Source: an uncultured beta proteobacterium (lineage in GTDB: Bacteria; Pseudomonadota; Gammaproteobacteria; Burkholderiales; Burkholderiaceae_B). From it: a stretch of 52,247 nucleotides of DNA. The notes below the pieces were generated by a model. That model had not been told where the DNA came from. It did not search any database and worked only from the letters and a program-made list of their open reading frames with translations. Where the stretch lies: NCBI GenBank assembly GCA_903958565.1, contig CAJBTJ010000206.1, positions 1 to 52,247 on the forward strand, given 5' to 3'. The position numbers and the translations under genes were made by a program. Numbering within the stretch: the first letter of the stretch is position 1; each line of letters opens with the position of its first letter. Below are positions 27,114 to 38,353 of the stretch, piece by piece.

Positions 27114-27452
27114 ATGAAGTTTTCGAACACGATCGCCACAGCGGCTGTTGCCGCAACCTGTTTGATGGCCTTGCCTGCGTGGGCGGCCGATGAGCCAAAA
27201 GGCAACGTTGACGCCGCCAAGGCCAAAGTCTCTATGTGTATCGGCTGCCATAGCATCCCTGGCTACAAGGCTAGCTTCCCTGAGGTGTATTCGGTGCCTA
27301 AAATCGCCGGACAAAACGAAAAGTACCTCCAGGTGGCATTGCGCGCCTATGCCTCTGGTGAGCGCACCCATCCCACGATGGACGCCATCGCTAAAAGCTT
27401 GTCGGCACAAGACATCGCCGACATCGCTGCTTATTACACTTCGCTCAAATAA
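27114..27452 (+). CDS. Periplasmic monohaem cytochrome c (c4/c553-like)
   Basis: A 112-residue class I cytochrome. A signal peptide (1-24, cleavage after PAWA) precedes the haem site CIGCH at 42-46. The axial methionine is probably in HPTMDAIAKSL at about residue 88. The mature protein (about 88 residues) is a small electron carrier of the c4/c553 type. It lies 12 bases before a second cytochrome c and the two are likely an operon. Upstream, TACAAT at 27046-27051 is a fair -10 box, but the -35 is poor. Electrons may pass from a bc1 complex or dehydrogenase to an oxidase; the partner is not in the window. Confidence 0.92.
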   Translation: MKFSNTIATAAVAATCLMALPAWAADEPKGNVDAAKAKVSMCIGCHSIPGYKASFPEVYSVPKIAGQNEKYLQVALRAYASGERTHPTMDAIAKSLSAQDIADIAAYYTSLK

Positions 27453-27464
27453 TCGGGGGCCCCT

Positions 27465-27827
27465 ATGAAACTCACTACGCTCGCCCTTGGTTCGGTTGTA
27501 TTGTTCGGCGCTGTGGCGACAAGCCAGGCCGCTGATTTGGCTGCAGGTAAAGCCGTCTGGGAAAAACTGAATTGTGCCTCCTGCCATGGTGCAGATGCGG
27601 TCAAATCTATCGATCCATCCTACCCCATCTTGGCCGGTCAGCACGCTGACTTTTTGGCGCAAGCATTGCGTTCGTATCAGCGTGGCGCCTCAGGGGCCCC
27701 TGCCTCGGCAAACGTTCGCAAGAACGCGATTATGGGTGCTTTTGCAAAGCAATTATCCAAGCAAGACATTGAGAACGTGTCGGCTTGGTTGGCGGCCCAA
27801 CCTGGCCCGCTCGCTGTTCGTCGTTAA
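27465..27827 (+). CDS. Periplasmic monohaem cytochrome c (c4/c553-like), second gene
   Basis: A 120-residue class I cytochrome with a signal peptide (1-22, cleavage after SQA), the haem site CASCH at 37-41, and a probable axial methionine in KNAIMGAFAKQL near residue 90. The pair of small cytochromes resembles the two halves of a dihaem cytochrome c4, here split over two genes. RBS GGGGCCCC-type sequence before the ATG is weak; translation probably depends on the gene just upstream. Confidence 0.92.
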   Translation: MKLTTLALGSVVLFGAVATSQAADLAAGKAVWEKLNCASCHGADAVKSIDPSYPILAGQHADFLAQALRSYQRGASGAPASANVRKNAIMGAFAKQLSKQDIENVSAWLAAQPGPLAVRR

Positions 27828-27845
27828 GTGTTCCGTGGTCGGTCG

Positions 27846-28274
27846 CTAGTCGCGACTGACACGCTGACGAATTAGTTCAATATAGGCATCGCTGTCCAAG
27901 GCTTTGCCTAGTCTCTGAGATTCCCATACGACTGTGCCGAGGCATTCCATGATTTCGTGGGCTGCCTCGTGCTGATTTGTCCGCGAGGCAAGCTTGTCAA
28001 ACGCATCGCGAATTCCGCGTGGGTGATCAATCGACAATTGTTCTGCGATAGCCAAGTGCATCGAGAGGTGTAGAAAAGGGTTGGTTTTCCCTTCTTCCAC
28101 GTTGAACTCCCGCGTCATCGAATCTGGCTGGTTCAGTGTGTCGTGGTATTCGGGGTGCTGTTCAATCCAGTCCAGCGCAATGGCCTCAAGCGGGCTAAGA
28201 ATCTGCTGGGTCTTGTGCTTATGCCAAGTGTCGATGAAAAACTGACGAACTTGATCGCGTGAAGGGTTGAACAT
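27846..28274 (-). CDS. DUF1841 family protein
   Basis: A 142-residue soluble protein. The text MFNPSRDQVRQFFIDTWHKH, LSPLEAIALDWIEQHPEYH, NPFLHLSMHLAIAEQLSIDHPRGIR and HEIMECLGTVVWESQR agrees with the DUF1841 family of proteobacteria. It is His- and Glu-rich, with an ordered HxxMHLxIxEQ helix that could bind metal, but no function is known. It converges with the cytochrome c genes, leaving 18 bases between stops. Confidence 0.88.
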   Translation of the reverse strand: MFNPSRDQVRQFFIDTWHKHKTQQILSPLEAIALDWIEQHPEYHDTLNQPDSMTREFNVEEGKTNPFLHLSMHLAIAEQLSIDHPRGIRDAFDKLASRTNQHEAAHEIMECLGTVVWESQRLGKALDSDAYIELIRQRVSRD

Positions 28275-28597
28275 GGTTGCTACCTGATGAAACGGGGACA
28301 GTTGAGTGCTAGTCTAGCATTTCACCCCTTGGCTGGCCTAAAGGATCGTAGCGATGAACCCTTTTGAGGCATGAGTGTCGCAAATTCGCAAAAAACCACC
28401 CTTATTTGGTGCAAAACTAGGGCATACCCTGATGCATGAGCGTCCACTGTCGTGCAGAATCCATCGCATGCAGGTGAGGGGACATTGCTCTGCTTAGGCA
28501 GGCATGTAGTATCAAAATATAAGAAAAGCACAGCGGCTGGCACATTTGTGTCGGCCGTTGTCGCTTGCGAGGCTAGGTCAAGTATCCTCTGATAATC
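28275..28597. other. Intergenic region between the DUF1841 and DUF4212 genes
   Basis: No gene is supported in these 323 bases. Visible elements are a weak sigma-70 pair, TTGCTC at 28485-28490 and TAGTAT at 28507-28512 with 16 bases between, which could serve the symporter genes, and an imperfect hairpin around 28532-28565 (GCGGCTGGCACA with GTGTCGGCCG). The minus-strand open frame 28322-28651 is judged spurious. Confidence 0.35.
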
Positions 28598-28882
28598 ATG
28601 ACACCCAATGTGACACCCAAAGCGCGCGATCGAGTGGTCAGCTACTGGCACCGTAACCTGATATTCATCTTGTGTTTGCTGCTTGTATGGTTGCTCGTGA
28701 GCTTCGTGCCAGTCTATTTTGCGCGTGAGCTCAGCGGCCTCTACTTGTTTGACTGGCCATTCCCTTTTTGGATGGCAGCGTTCGGCGCCCAGTTCTGCTT
28801 TCTGTTGACGATCGGTCTGTATGCGTGGGGCATGGATCGGATGGATCGACGCGAACGCCGCGATCGGAGTCAGGAGAGCTAA
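28598..28882 (+). CDS. DUF4212 small membrane subunit of a sodium:solute symporter
   Basis: A 94-residue membrane protein with two transmembrane segments (about 20-42 and 52-76) and charged ends. RVVSYWHRNLIFILCLLLVWLLVSFVPVYFAREL and FPFWMAAFGAQFCFLLTIGLYAWGMDRMDRR match the DUF4212 proteins that precede VC_2705-type symporters in many proteobacteria. Its stop overlaps the next start (TAATG), indicating coupled translation and probably a two-subunit carrier, by analogy with YhdT-PanF pairs. Confidence 0.92.
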   Translation: MTPNVTPKARDRVVSYWHRNLIFILCLLLVWLLVSFVPVYFARELSGLYLFDWPFPFWMAAFGAQFCFLLTIGLYAWGMDRMDRRERRDRSQES

Positions 28883-30924
28883 TGGGCCTGAGCACTCAAC
28901 GGCCTCGTACGCAAGCTGCGCAGCTTTTTCGTGGATATACCGCCTACACCTTGGGTTTTATGGCGCTGGTGGCGCTGCTCGCGACGCTTGAGGTATTAGG
29001 TCTGGCGCGGCAATGGATTGGGTATGCGTTCTTGCTCTCTACGGTGGGTCTCTATGCCGGGATCGGCATCATGTGCCGAACTTCAGATCCGGTTGAGTAT
29101 TACGTTGCCGGCCGACGCGTTCCGGCTTTCTATAACGGGATGGCCACGGCTGCTGACTGGATGTCCGTGGCGTCCTTCATTGGTATCGCTGGAACGCTTT
29201 ATTTGAGTGGGTATAACGGCTTAGCCTATATTTTGGGCTGGACCGGGGGCTACGTGCTCGTTGCACTTTTTTTGGCGCCTTACTTGCGCAAGTTTGGCGG
29301 GTACACCATTCCAGATTTTTTGGGCGCACGCTACGAGGGTAACCTCACGCGCTTAATCGGCGTACTTTGCGCCGTACTGTGTTCGTTTATCTATTTGGTC
29401 GCGCAGATTTACGGTGTGGGCATCATCACGACGCGCATGACCGGAATTTCTTTTGAGCTCGGCATCTTTATCGGTTTGGGTGGCGTCCTGGTGTGCTCAT
29501 TTTTGGGAGGCATGCGGGCAGTCACTTGGACGCAGGTCGGTCAGTACATCATTTTGGTGATTGCCTACCTCGTCCCGGTTGTTTGGTTAGCGGTCAAGCA
29601 AACGGGCGAGCCTATTCCGCAAGTTGCTGCCAGCGCAGTCTTGCAGCAAGTCACAGAGCGTGAGCGTGAACTCACGCACGATGAAGCAGAGCGACAAGTG
29701 CGTGCGTTGTGGCAGAATCGCGCCGAGTTGATGCAGGCCCGTGTGAACAGTCTGCCTCTTTCTTTTGAGGAAGAAAAGCAGCAGCTGCATTGGCGTTTGC
29801 TGCGCGCCCGCGCGAACGATGCTCCGATGGCTGAAATACGCGCACTGGAACGTGAGCATGCGAACTATCCGCAGTCGATTGAGGCGGCGCGCACGGCATG
29901 GACGAAAGCCCGGGATGACTTCAGCTCTCGCGCATCGCCCCCTGTGCCGCATGCGGATCCGTTTGCCGGAAAAAATCGCGATAGCCCTGAGGCGGCGCGC
30001 AATAACTTTTTGGCGATAGTGCTGTGTTTGATGCTGGGTACCGCCGGGCTGCCGCATATTTTGATGCGTTCGCTCACAACACCGTCTGTAAGCGAGGCAC
30101 GAAAGTCAGTGTTTTGGTCGTTACTTTTTATCCTGTTGTTGTACATGACAGCCCCAGCCTTGGCGATTTTGATCAAGTACGAGATCTATTCTGATCTGGT
30201 GGGTATACCCTTTGCGGAACTGCCGTCCTGGGTAAATGCGTGGTCTGCGGTGGATCGCTCATTGATCAGCATCGTCGATCTCAACCGAGATGGCATCGTG
30301 CAGCTAGCGGAGGTGCAGCTCGGTGCAGACGTTGTGGTGCTCGCTGCACCAGAAATAGGCGGGTTGCCCTACGTGATTTCAGGGCTTGTTGCGGCGGGCG
30401 CGTTGGCGGCGGCATTGTCGACCGCGGACGGCTTGTTATTGACCTTATCGAATGCCTTATCTCACGACACCTTGTTCAGAGTGGTCTCCCCTCGGATGGG
30501 AGCGGGGCGCCAAGTCATTCTATCCAAGATGCTCTTGCTGGTTGTGGCCTTCGCAGCAGCCTGGGCGGCGACGCGCACGCCCGCCGATATTTTGTTTTTA
30601 GTCGGCGCTGCGTTCTCGTTTGCTGCGGCGTGCTTCTTTCCTGTGTTGGTCATGGGCGTGTTTTGGAAACGAGCTAATAAGTACGGCGCAGCCGCTGGAA
30701 TGTTGTCTGGGCTGATTGTCACCATCTATTACATGGTGCAGGCACAACCCTGGCTACGAGAGCTCGTGCTGGGCATTCCGACCGGAGTACCCGTGGAGTT
30801 GTGGTGGCATATTCAACCCATCGCTGCAGGTGTCTTTGGTGCGCCCGTGGCGTTCGTGGTGATTGTGCTGGTGTCGTGGGCGACGCCGGCGCCTCTCGCA
30901 GTCACCCAGCAGATGGTGGACTAC

Positions 30925-30942
<18 letters not shown>
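28882..30942 (+). CDS. Sodium:solute symporter, VC_2705 subfamily, with large insert and EF-hand loop
   Basis: A 686-residue inner-membrane symporter of the SSS family, of the VC_2705 (acetate-permease-like) subgroup. It has about 13 membrane segments; the N-terminal SSS pattern includes EYYVAGRRVPAFYNGMATAADWMSVASFIGIAGTLYLSGYNGLAYILGWTGGY. Two unusual parts stand out. Residues about 244-373 form a hydrophilic, heptad-rich stretch (QQVTERERELTHDEAERQV onward) between membrane segments. Residues 466-477 (DLNRDGIVQLAE) fit the EF-hand calcium-loop consensus at every key position. The start at 28882 overlaps the DUF4212 stop; a longer frame in the small subunit was rejected. The last 18 bases overlap the Smr gene on the other strand. 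The solute, probably a small organic acid, is inferred from the family. Confidence 0.9.
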
Positions 30943-32548
<1,606 letters not shown>

Positions 32549-32564
32549 CTAGATTGACCTGCAA

Positions 32565-32572
32565 ATTATAAT
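32565..32572. promoter_or_regulatory. Palindromic ATTATAAT in the trxB/ftsK divergent gap
   Basis: The eight bases read the same on both strands and contain TATAAT either way, so one element may be the -10 box for both divergent genes. Good -35 boxes at the right distance are not obvious on either strand. For ftsK, the -10 reading would start transcription near 32579, at the second ATG (32580) of the gene. Confidence 0.35.
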
Positions 32573-34955
32573 GTTCTCTATGCCTAGACTTTCTCCCGCC
32601 ACGACGCGCCCTTCGCGCACGACACGAAACACCCGAAATGGGCCCTCAGCGCTGCAAACGCGACTGCTATCCATCGCTCGAGAAGCGCGCTGGATCGTAT
32701 TTGCCGCCTTGGCCGCTTGGCTGACCCTTGTGCTAGCCACCTGGAACGCCGCAGACCCTGCCTGGTCTCACTCGGTGGGCCGGGATGCTGAGCAGTTGCA
32801 CAACCGCGGGGGCGTGATAGGAGCCTATTTTGCGGATGTCTTGCTCTACCTGTTCGGCTTCTCTGCCTGGTGGTGGGTCATTTTGTTGGTTCACCGGGTG
32901 CGGGCGGGGTATTTACGCCTTGCTGCCCAGTTGCGTACCCGTGGCGAGCCCGAAACATTGGCTCGTGTGCGTTGGGAGCAGGGGATTGGTTTCTTCGTTG
33001 CGTTGCTGGGATCGGTCGGTCTTGAGGCCTACCGACTGAGCTCATTGGGTCTGCAGCTTCCAGGGCGCATGGATTACAACAGTGGCGCAGGTGGCGTGAT
33101 TGGGCATGTGTGGTCGGGCTTTCTGGCCCAGGCGGTTGGTTTTGCGGGTAGCACGATCATCCTGATCGCCATGATCGTGATTGGTTCGAGTTTATTTTTC
33201 GGGTTCTCTTGGGCAACGGTGGCTGAGAAAGTCGGCGCTGCGCTCGAGTGGCTCATGCTCAAGGTCAGCAACATCCGTAACGCCCGTCAAGACCGCCGCG
33301 CAGGTCAAGTGGCGCAGGCAGTGCGGCACGAGCAAGTCGAGGCTAAGCACGAAAAAACTGTGCACGAGCAACCGATTCGGATTGAGCCGGCAATCGTCAC
33401 AGTACAAAAATCTGAGCGCTTACAAAAAGAAAAGCAGCAATCCCTGTTTACTGAGCCGGTGGCGGCTGGTGATTTGCCTGCGTTGAGTTTATTAGACCAG
33501 CCTGAGCCGAGTTTTGAGACAGTTTCTGCCGAGACGATTGAATTTACTTCGCGCTTGATTGAAAAGAAACTCGCGGACTTTGGGGTAGAGGTTCAGGTTG
33601 TGGCCGCGCAAGCGGGGCCGGTCATCACGCGCTATGAAATCGAGCCGGCCGTAGGGGTCAAGGGTAGTCAGATCGTCAATTTGGCGAAAGACCTCGCGCG
33701 TGCACTGAGTTTGGTCAGTATCCGTGTGGTTGAAACCATTCCGGGCAAAAACTTAATGGGTTTTGAATTGCCCAACCCAAGGCGGCAGATGGTCAAGCTC
33801 TCTGAGATTCTTGGATCGCAGGTCTATCACTCCAGCAACTCAGTGGTCACGATGGCGCTAGGTAAGGATATCGCCGGTCACGCCGTGGTGGCGGATCTGG
33901 CGAAGATGCCGCACTTGCTGGTGGCCGGTACAACCGGATCCGGGAAGTCGGTCGGTATCAATGCGATGATTCTCTCGCTGTTGTACAAGGCTGACGCCAC
34001 CCAGACGCGCTTAATTCTGATCGATCCAAAGATGCTCGAAATGAGTGTCTACGAAGGCATCCCTCATCTGCTTGCTCCAGTGGTGACAGATATGCGCCAA
34101 GCCGCAAACGCACTGAACTGGTGTGTCGGTGAAATGGAAAAACGCTACCGCCTCATGAGTAAATTAGGGGTGCGTAACTTAACGGGCTATAACAACAAGA
34201 TACGCGACGCCATCAAGCGTGAAGAGCCCATCCCGAATCCATTCTCGCTCACGCCCGATGCGCCTGAGCCACTCAAAGAGTTGCCCACGATTGTGGTGGT
34301 GATCGATGAGTTGGCTGACTTGATGATGGTGGTGGGTAAAAAGATTGAAGAGCTGATTGCACGTCTCGCGCAGAAGGCGCGCGCAGCGGGCATCCATTTG
34401 ATTTTGGCGACGCAGCGTCCGAGTGTGGATGTGATCACTGGACTGATCAAAGCAAACATTCCGACACGCATCGCTTTTCAGGTGTCCTCCAAAATTGATT
34501 CCCGTACGATTCTTGATCAAATGGGTGCGGAGGCCTTGCTTGGCCAGGGCGACATGCTTTATATGCCCCCTGGCACGGGACTGCCTGTGCGGGTGCACGG
34601 CGCCTTTGTTTCCGACGAGGAAGTGCATCGCGTCGTGGAGTCACTGAAGGCGCAGGGCGAGCCGGATTACATTGATGGTTTGTTAGAGGGTGGAGTAGAG
34701 GGCGAGACGGGTGATGGGGTCAGTAGCGTCACGGGTTTTGCAAACGCGGAAGCCGACCCGATGTACGACCAGGCTGTTGAGATCGTCTTGAAAAATCGTC
34801 GAGCGTCGATTTCACTCGTGCAGAGACATCTGCGTATTGGCTACAACCGTGCGGCGCGCCTGCTTGAGCAGATGGAAAACTCGGGCTTGGTGTCAGCGAT
34901 GCAGTCAAATGGCAACCGCGAAATTCTCGCCCCCAATACGGCGCATGAAGAATGA
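32571..34955 (+). CDS. ftsK: DNA translocase FtsK
   Basis: Septal, ATP-driven DNA pump that clears and aligns chromosome termini at division. The 794-residue protein has four N-terminal membrane segments (about residues 40-220), a charged linker (about 235-310), then the motor. The motor has Walker [10 protein letters not shown] at 452-460, the Walker B region [14 protein letters not shown], and the arginine- and glutamine-rich [26 protein letters not shown]. The C-terminal gamma winged helix ([35 protein letters not shown]) reads KOPS. A second ATG at 32580 is an alternative start. lolA overlaps its stop. Confidence 0.97.
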   Translation: MFSMPRLSPATTRPSRTTRNTRNGPSALQTRLLSIAREARWIVFAALAAWLTLVLATWNAADPAWSHSVGRDAEQLHNRGGVIGAYFADVLLYLFGFSAWWWVILLVHRVRAGYLRLAAQLRTRGEPETLARVRWEQGIGFFVALLGSVGLEAYRLSSLGLQLPGRMDYNSGAGGVIGHVWSGFLAQAVGFAGSTIILIAMIVIGSSLFFGFSWATVAEKVGAALEWLMLKVSNIRNARQDRRAGQVAQAVRHEQVEAKHEKTVHEQPIRIEPAIVTVQKSERLQKEKQQSLFTEPVAAGDLPALSLLDQPEPSFETVSAETIEFTSRLIEKKLADFGVEVQVVAAQAGPVITRYEIEPAVGVKGSQIVNLAKDLARALSLVSIRVVETIPGKNLMGFELPNPRRQMVKLSEILGSQVYHSSNSVVTMALGKDIAGHAVVADLAKMPHLLVAGTTGSGKSVGINAMILSLLYKADATQTRLILIDPKMLEMSVYEGIPHLLAPVVTDMRQAANALNWCVGEMEKRYRLMSKLGVRNLTGYNNKIRDAIKREEPIPNPFSLTPDAPEPLKELPTIVVVIDELADLMMVVGKKIEELIARLAQKARAAGIHLILATQRPSVDVITGLIKANIPTRIAFQVSSKIDSRTILDQMGAEALLGQGDMLYMPPGTGLPVRVHGAFVSDEEVHRVVESLKAQGEPDYIDGLLEGGVEGETGDGVSSVTGFANAEADPMYDQAVEIVLKNRRASISLVQRHLRIGYNRAARLLEQMENSGLVSAMQSNGNREILAPNTAHEE

Positions 34956-35608
34956 TGATGTTCTATCGCGTGCGGCGGTTGGTGCAATCGTTGTGTGCGA
35001 TGCTCTTTGCGTGCTTATTCGGTTTGTCGTCTGCGACGCTCCATGCGCAGCCTGCTGCGGATCAGTTGCGTGGTTTTGTGCAAGCGGTTCAGTCGGCAAC
35101 CGGTAGTTTCTCGCAATTTACTGTGGGTCCACAAGGCCAAACAAAGCCTGCACAAACAGGGCGGTTTTCTTTTAAGCGGCCCGGGCAGTTTAATTGGGAA
35201 GTTCTCAAACCCTACGCGCAACAAATCTTGTCCGACGGACAACAGATTTATCAGTTTGATCCTGATTTAAATCAAGTGAGTGTGCGTAAAGTAGATCAGG
35301 CAATTGGTGCGTCACCCGCAGCGATTTTGTTTGGATCCGGTGCGCTAGACCAGGCGTTTACGATGTCGGTCTTGCCAGACAAAGATGGCTTGGCCTGGAT
35401 GCGCGCTGTGCCTCGTGCGGGAGATGCAGGATTTGTACACGTTGAGATTGGTTTTCAGGATGGACTTCCAGCGCACATTATTTTGCTAGATGCGTTTGGG
35501 CAGACTACGCACGTCAAACTTTCTGGCTTAGTGCGCAATCCAAGTCTGGCGTCCGATGCGTTCAAGTTTGTGCCGCCCCAAGGCGCTGACGTTGTACGCA
35601 TGCAATGA
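34952..35608 (+). CDS. lolA: Outer-membrane lipoprotein carrier protein LolA
   Basis: Periplasmic shuttle that takes lipoproteins from LolCDE to LolB. The 218-residue precursor has a signal peptide (about 1-32, ending SATLHA). The mature protein has the LolA pattern [65 protein letters not shown] and ends in the conserved strand [14 protein letters not shown]. The first ATG overlaps the ftsK stop as ATGA; two further ATG codons follow in frame. It overlaps rarA by four bases, so ftsK-lolA-rarA is a tightly coupled operon. Confidence 0.96.
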   Translation: MMMFYRVRRLVQSLCAMLFACLFGLSSATLHAQPAADQLRGFVQAVQSATGSFSQFTVGPQGQTKPAQTGRFSFKRPGQFNWEVLKPYAQQILSDGQQIYQFDPDLNQVSVRKVDQAIGASPAAILFGSGALDQAFTMSVLPDKDGLAWMRAVPRAGDAGFVHVEIGFQDGLPAHIILLDAFGQTTHVKLSGLVRNPSLASDAFKFVPPQGADVVRMQ

Positions 35609-36921
35609 CCGATTTATTTAAGTCCAAGCCCATTCCTCCACTGGCTGAGGCCTTGCGCCCCACAAGTTTAGAGCAGGTGGTGGGTCAAAGCCATTTGTTA
35701 GGCCCTGGAAAGCCCTTGCGTGTCTCGTTCGAGTCTGGTCGTCCGCACTCTATGATTTTGTGGGGTCCGCCTGGTGTGGGCAAGACGACGCTCGCTCGCC
35801 TAACTGCTCAGGCCTTTGATTGCGCTTTCATTGCAATTTCGGCTGTGTTCGCGGGAGTCAAAGATATTCGTGCGGCGATGGATGAAGCGCAAATGACGCT
35901 TGAGCAGTACCAACGGCGCACGCTTTTGTTTGTGGATGAAATCCATCGTTTCAACAAAGCGCAGCAAGATGCCTTATTGCCCTTCGTAGAGTCTGGTCTT
36001 GTGACCTTCATCGGCGCGACTACCGAGAACCCTTCCTTTGAAGTCAACGCAGCGTTATTGTCCCGCGCGCAGGTGTACGTGCTTCAGTCACTCAACGAAG
36101 ATGAGTTGCGTGAACTGTTGCTACGTGCACAGCGTACTGTTTTGCAGGATCTTCAGTTTGAGGATGCGGCTCTCAACACCTTGATTGGTTATGCAGATGG
36201 CGATGCGCGTCGTTTTCTGAGTTTGTTAGAGCAAGCAAGCGTTGCCGCGCAGAATGCGGGGCAGAGCCTAGTGGATAGTCCTTTGGTTGAAAACGCCTTG
36301 AGCATGAATGCGAGGCGTTTTGATAAGGGGGGCGATAATTTTTACGACCAGATATCGGCGTTGCACAAGTCTGTGCGCGGATCTAGTCCCGATGCAGCCC
36401 TGTATTGGCTGACCAGGATGCTTGATGGTGGAGCAGATCCTAAGTATTTATCGAGACGAATCGTGCGTATGGCTTGGGAAGACATTGGCCTGGCTGATCC
36501 CCGGGCAATGCAGATTGCCAACGATGCGGCGTCGACCTTCGAACGACTTGGGTCACCCGAAGGTGAGCTCGCCCTGGCGCAGGCGGTGCTGTATCTGGCT
36601 GTCGCACCTAAAAGTAATGCGGGCTATATGGCCTATAACCAGGCGGTTGCCTTTATCAAAGGCGACGGTTCGCGCACCGTACCGATTCATTTGCGCAATG
36701 CGCCGACCAAGCTGATGAAGGAGCTTGGGCATGGTCACGCCTATCGCTATGCGCATGACGAACCTGAGGCGTACGCAGCAGGGGAATCTTATCTGCCAGA
36801 GGGCATGCGTGAGCCTGGATGGTATGCCCCAACCTCGCGGGGGCTTGAGGGGAAAATTGCCGAAAAACTTGCGCATCTGCGTGAACTCGACGCGCAAGCA
36901 CGCAAGAAAGGAAAGGACTAA
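35605..36921 (+). CDS. rarA: Replication-associated recombination protein A (RarA/MgsA)
   Basis: AAA+ ATPase related to clamp-loader subunits that acts at stalled forks. The 438-residue protein has [32 protein letters not shown], Walker A GPPGVGKT at 54-61, Walker B LLFVDEIHRFNKAQQDALLPFVE and sensor 1 FIGATTENPSFEVNAALLSRA. The C-terminal tetramerisation part includes SPDAALYWLTRMLDGGADPKYLSRRIVRMAWEDIGLADP. It starts in the lolA stop. In many beta-proteobacteria serS follows directly; here three oxidase genes come first. Confidence 0.97.
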   Translation: MTDLFKSKPIPPLAEALRPTSLEQVVGQSHLLGPGKPLRVSFESGRPHSMILWGPPGVGKTTLARLTAQAFDCAFIAISAVFAGVKDIRAAMDEAQMTLEQYQRRTLLFVDEIHRFNKAQQDALLPFVESGLVTFIGATTENPSFEVNAALLSRAQVYVLQSLNEDELRELLLRAQRTVLQDLQFEDAALNTLIGYADGDARRFLSLLEQASVAAQNAGQSLVDSPLVENALSMNARRFDKGGDNFYDQISALHKSVRGSSPDAALYWLTRMLDGGADPKYLSRRIVRMAWEDIGLADPRAMQIANDAASTFERLGSPEGELALAQAVLYLAVAPKSNAGYMAYNQAVAFIKGDGSRTVPIHLRNAPTKLMKELGHGHAYRYAHDEPEAYAAGESYLPEGMREPGWYAPTSRGLEGKIAEKLAHLRELDAQARKKGKD

Positions 36922-36925
36922 GGCA

Positions 36926-38353
36926 ATGGAATCGGTTGATGCACTCATACTGGCACGTATCCAATTTGCGTTCACAGTTAGCTTTCACATTATCTTCCCG
37001 TCATTTTCAATTGGACTGGCAAGCTATCTCGCCGTGCTCAACGGTTTGCACCTTACAACGGGACGAGCGGTCTACCTCACCCTTTTCAATTATTGGAAGA
37101 AGATATTTGCCATCGCGTTCGGTATGGGAGTCGTTTCGGGAATTGTGATGAGCTACGAGTTCGGGACTAACTGGAGCGTCTTCGCGGAAAAGACCGGACC
37201 AGTGCTCGGGCCCCTGATGGGCTACGAGGTGATGTCGGCGTTTTTCCTCGAGGCGGGATTCCTTGGGGTCATGCTCTTTGGACGTGAACGTGTGGGACCG
37301 AAGCTGCATTGCTTTGCCACGGCAATGGTTGCGCTCGGTACATTTATGTCCGCTTTTTGGATTTTGTCCGTTAACAGCTGGATGCATACGCCGGCAGGCT
37401 ATGCGATGAATGATGTCGGTCAGTTTATTGTGGTGGATTGGTGGGCGGTTATTTTCAATCCCTCCTTCCCGTATCGCCTGGTGCATATGTTGTTAGCCGC
37501 ATATCTGACGACTGCTTTTGTCGTGGGTGGGGTTGCGGCCTATCATTTATTACGCAATAAAAATGAGAGTGTAAAGGGTTCGGCGACTGCAGTGATGTTC
37601 TCCATGGCTCTTTGGATGGCGGCGATCGTGGCGCCCATGCAAATCGCAGCGGGTGATGCGCATGGACTCAATACGCTGGAGTATCAGCCTCGCAAAATAG
37701 CAGCAATAGAGGGCCACTACGAAACCATGAAAGGAGCGCCGCTCATTTTGTTTGGTGTGCCCAATGCAAAAGAGAAGCGTATGGATTATGTGGTGCAGAT
37801 CCCATACTTAGGTAGTTTGATTTTGACCCACACACTGGATGGTGAGATCCAGGGAATGAACACCTGGCCCGTCGATGAACAGCCGCCGATGGGCATTGTG
37901 TTCTACGCGTTCCGTGTCATGGTTGGTATCGGGTCACTCATGTGTCTGCTTGGTCTTTGGAGCTTGTGGCTACGTTACAAGGGTCGACTGTACAGCACAC
38001 CACTGATGCACCGTGCAGCGATGTGGATGGGGCCTTCAGGCTTTGTTGCGGTGCTGGCAGGCTGGACGGTTACCGAAGTTGGGCGTCAACCTTATACCGT
38101 CTATAACTTAATGCGTACGGCTGACTCCGCGTCTCCTATCGATGCGACAGCAATAGCATTTTCTTTATTGGCATTTGTCGTGGTCTATTTCTTCGTGTTT
38201 GGCGCGGGCGTCTATTACATTCTTCGGCAAATGGCCCATCCGCCCTCCGTGTCAGACCCAGCGTTATCCGTTCAGGAACCGATGCGTGCGGCCGGCCTGG
38301 CGGGTGCGCGCACGGGTGTGGTTGGGCACCCTGGCACGGGAGGTCAAACATGA
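36926..38353 (+). CDS. cioA: Cytochrome bd-type quinol oxidase subunit I (CioA-like, short Q-loop)
   Basis: Catalytic subunit of an inner-membrane oxidase that takes electrons from quinol to oxygen without pumping. The 475-residue protein has about nine membrane segments. The haem ligand His21 in SFHIIFPSFSIG, the quinol-site Lys and Glu in QPRKIAAIEGHYET, and the EVGRQPYTVYNLMRTADS segment near the end are present. The Q-loop is short, as in the cyanide-insensitive oxidases (CioA) rather than E. coli CydA (522 residues). The start at 36926 follows GGAAAGGACTAAGG, four bases after the rarA stop; a long in-frame extension into rarA is rejected. cioB overlaps by four bases. Confidence 0.93.
   Translation: MESVDALILARIQFAFTVSFHIIFPSFSIGLASYLAVLNGLHLTTGRAVYLTLFNYWKKIFAIAFGMGVVSGIVMSYEFGTNWSVFAEKTGPVLGPLMGYEVMSAFFLEAGFLGVMLFGRERVGPKLHCFATAMVALGTFMSAFWILSVNSWMHTPAGYAMNDVGQFIVVDWWAVIFNPSFPYRLVHMLLAAYLTTAFVVGGVAAYHLLRNKNESVKGSATAVMFSMALWMAAIVAPMQIAAGDAHGLNTLEYQPRKIAAIEGHYETMKGAPLILFGVPNAKEKRMDYVVQIPYLGSLILTHTLDGEIQGMNTWPVDEQPPMGIVFYAFRVMVGIGSLMCLLGLWSLWLRYKGRLYSTPLMHRAAMWMGPSGFVAVLAGWTVTEVGRQPYTVYNLMRTADSASPIDATAIAFSLLAFVVVYFFVFGAGVYYILRQMAHPPSVSDPALSVQEPMRAAGLAGARTGVVGHPGTGGQT

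Noticed and set aside
27054-27662. 202-residue minus-strand open frame under the cytochrome c genes
   Set aside because: It is antisense to two clear cytochromes with signal peptides and haem motifs, and its protein text is not like any family.
28398-28416. NtrC-like half-site (TTGGTGCA) before the symporter genes
   Set aside because: There is no matching second half at the right spacing and no sigma-54 -24/-12 pair nearby.
28538-28554. TGGCAC as the -24 of a sigma-54 promoter
   Set aside because: The required TTGC at the -12 distance is absent.
28322-28651. 109-residue minus-strand open frame between the DUF1841 and DUF4212 genes
   Set aside because: It overlaps the start of the DUF4212 gene on the other strand, has no family pattern, a mixed composition and no ribosome site.
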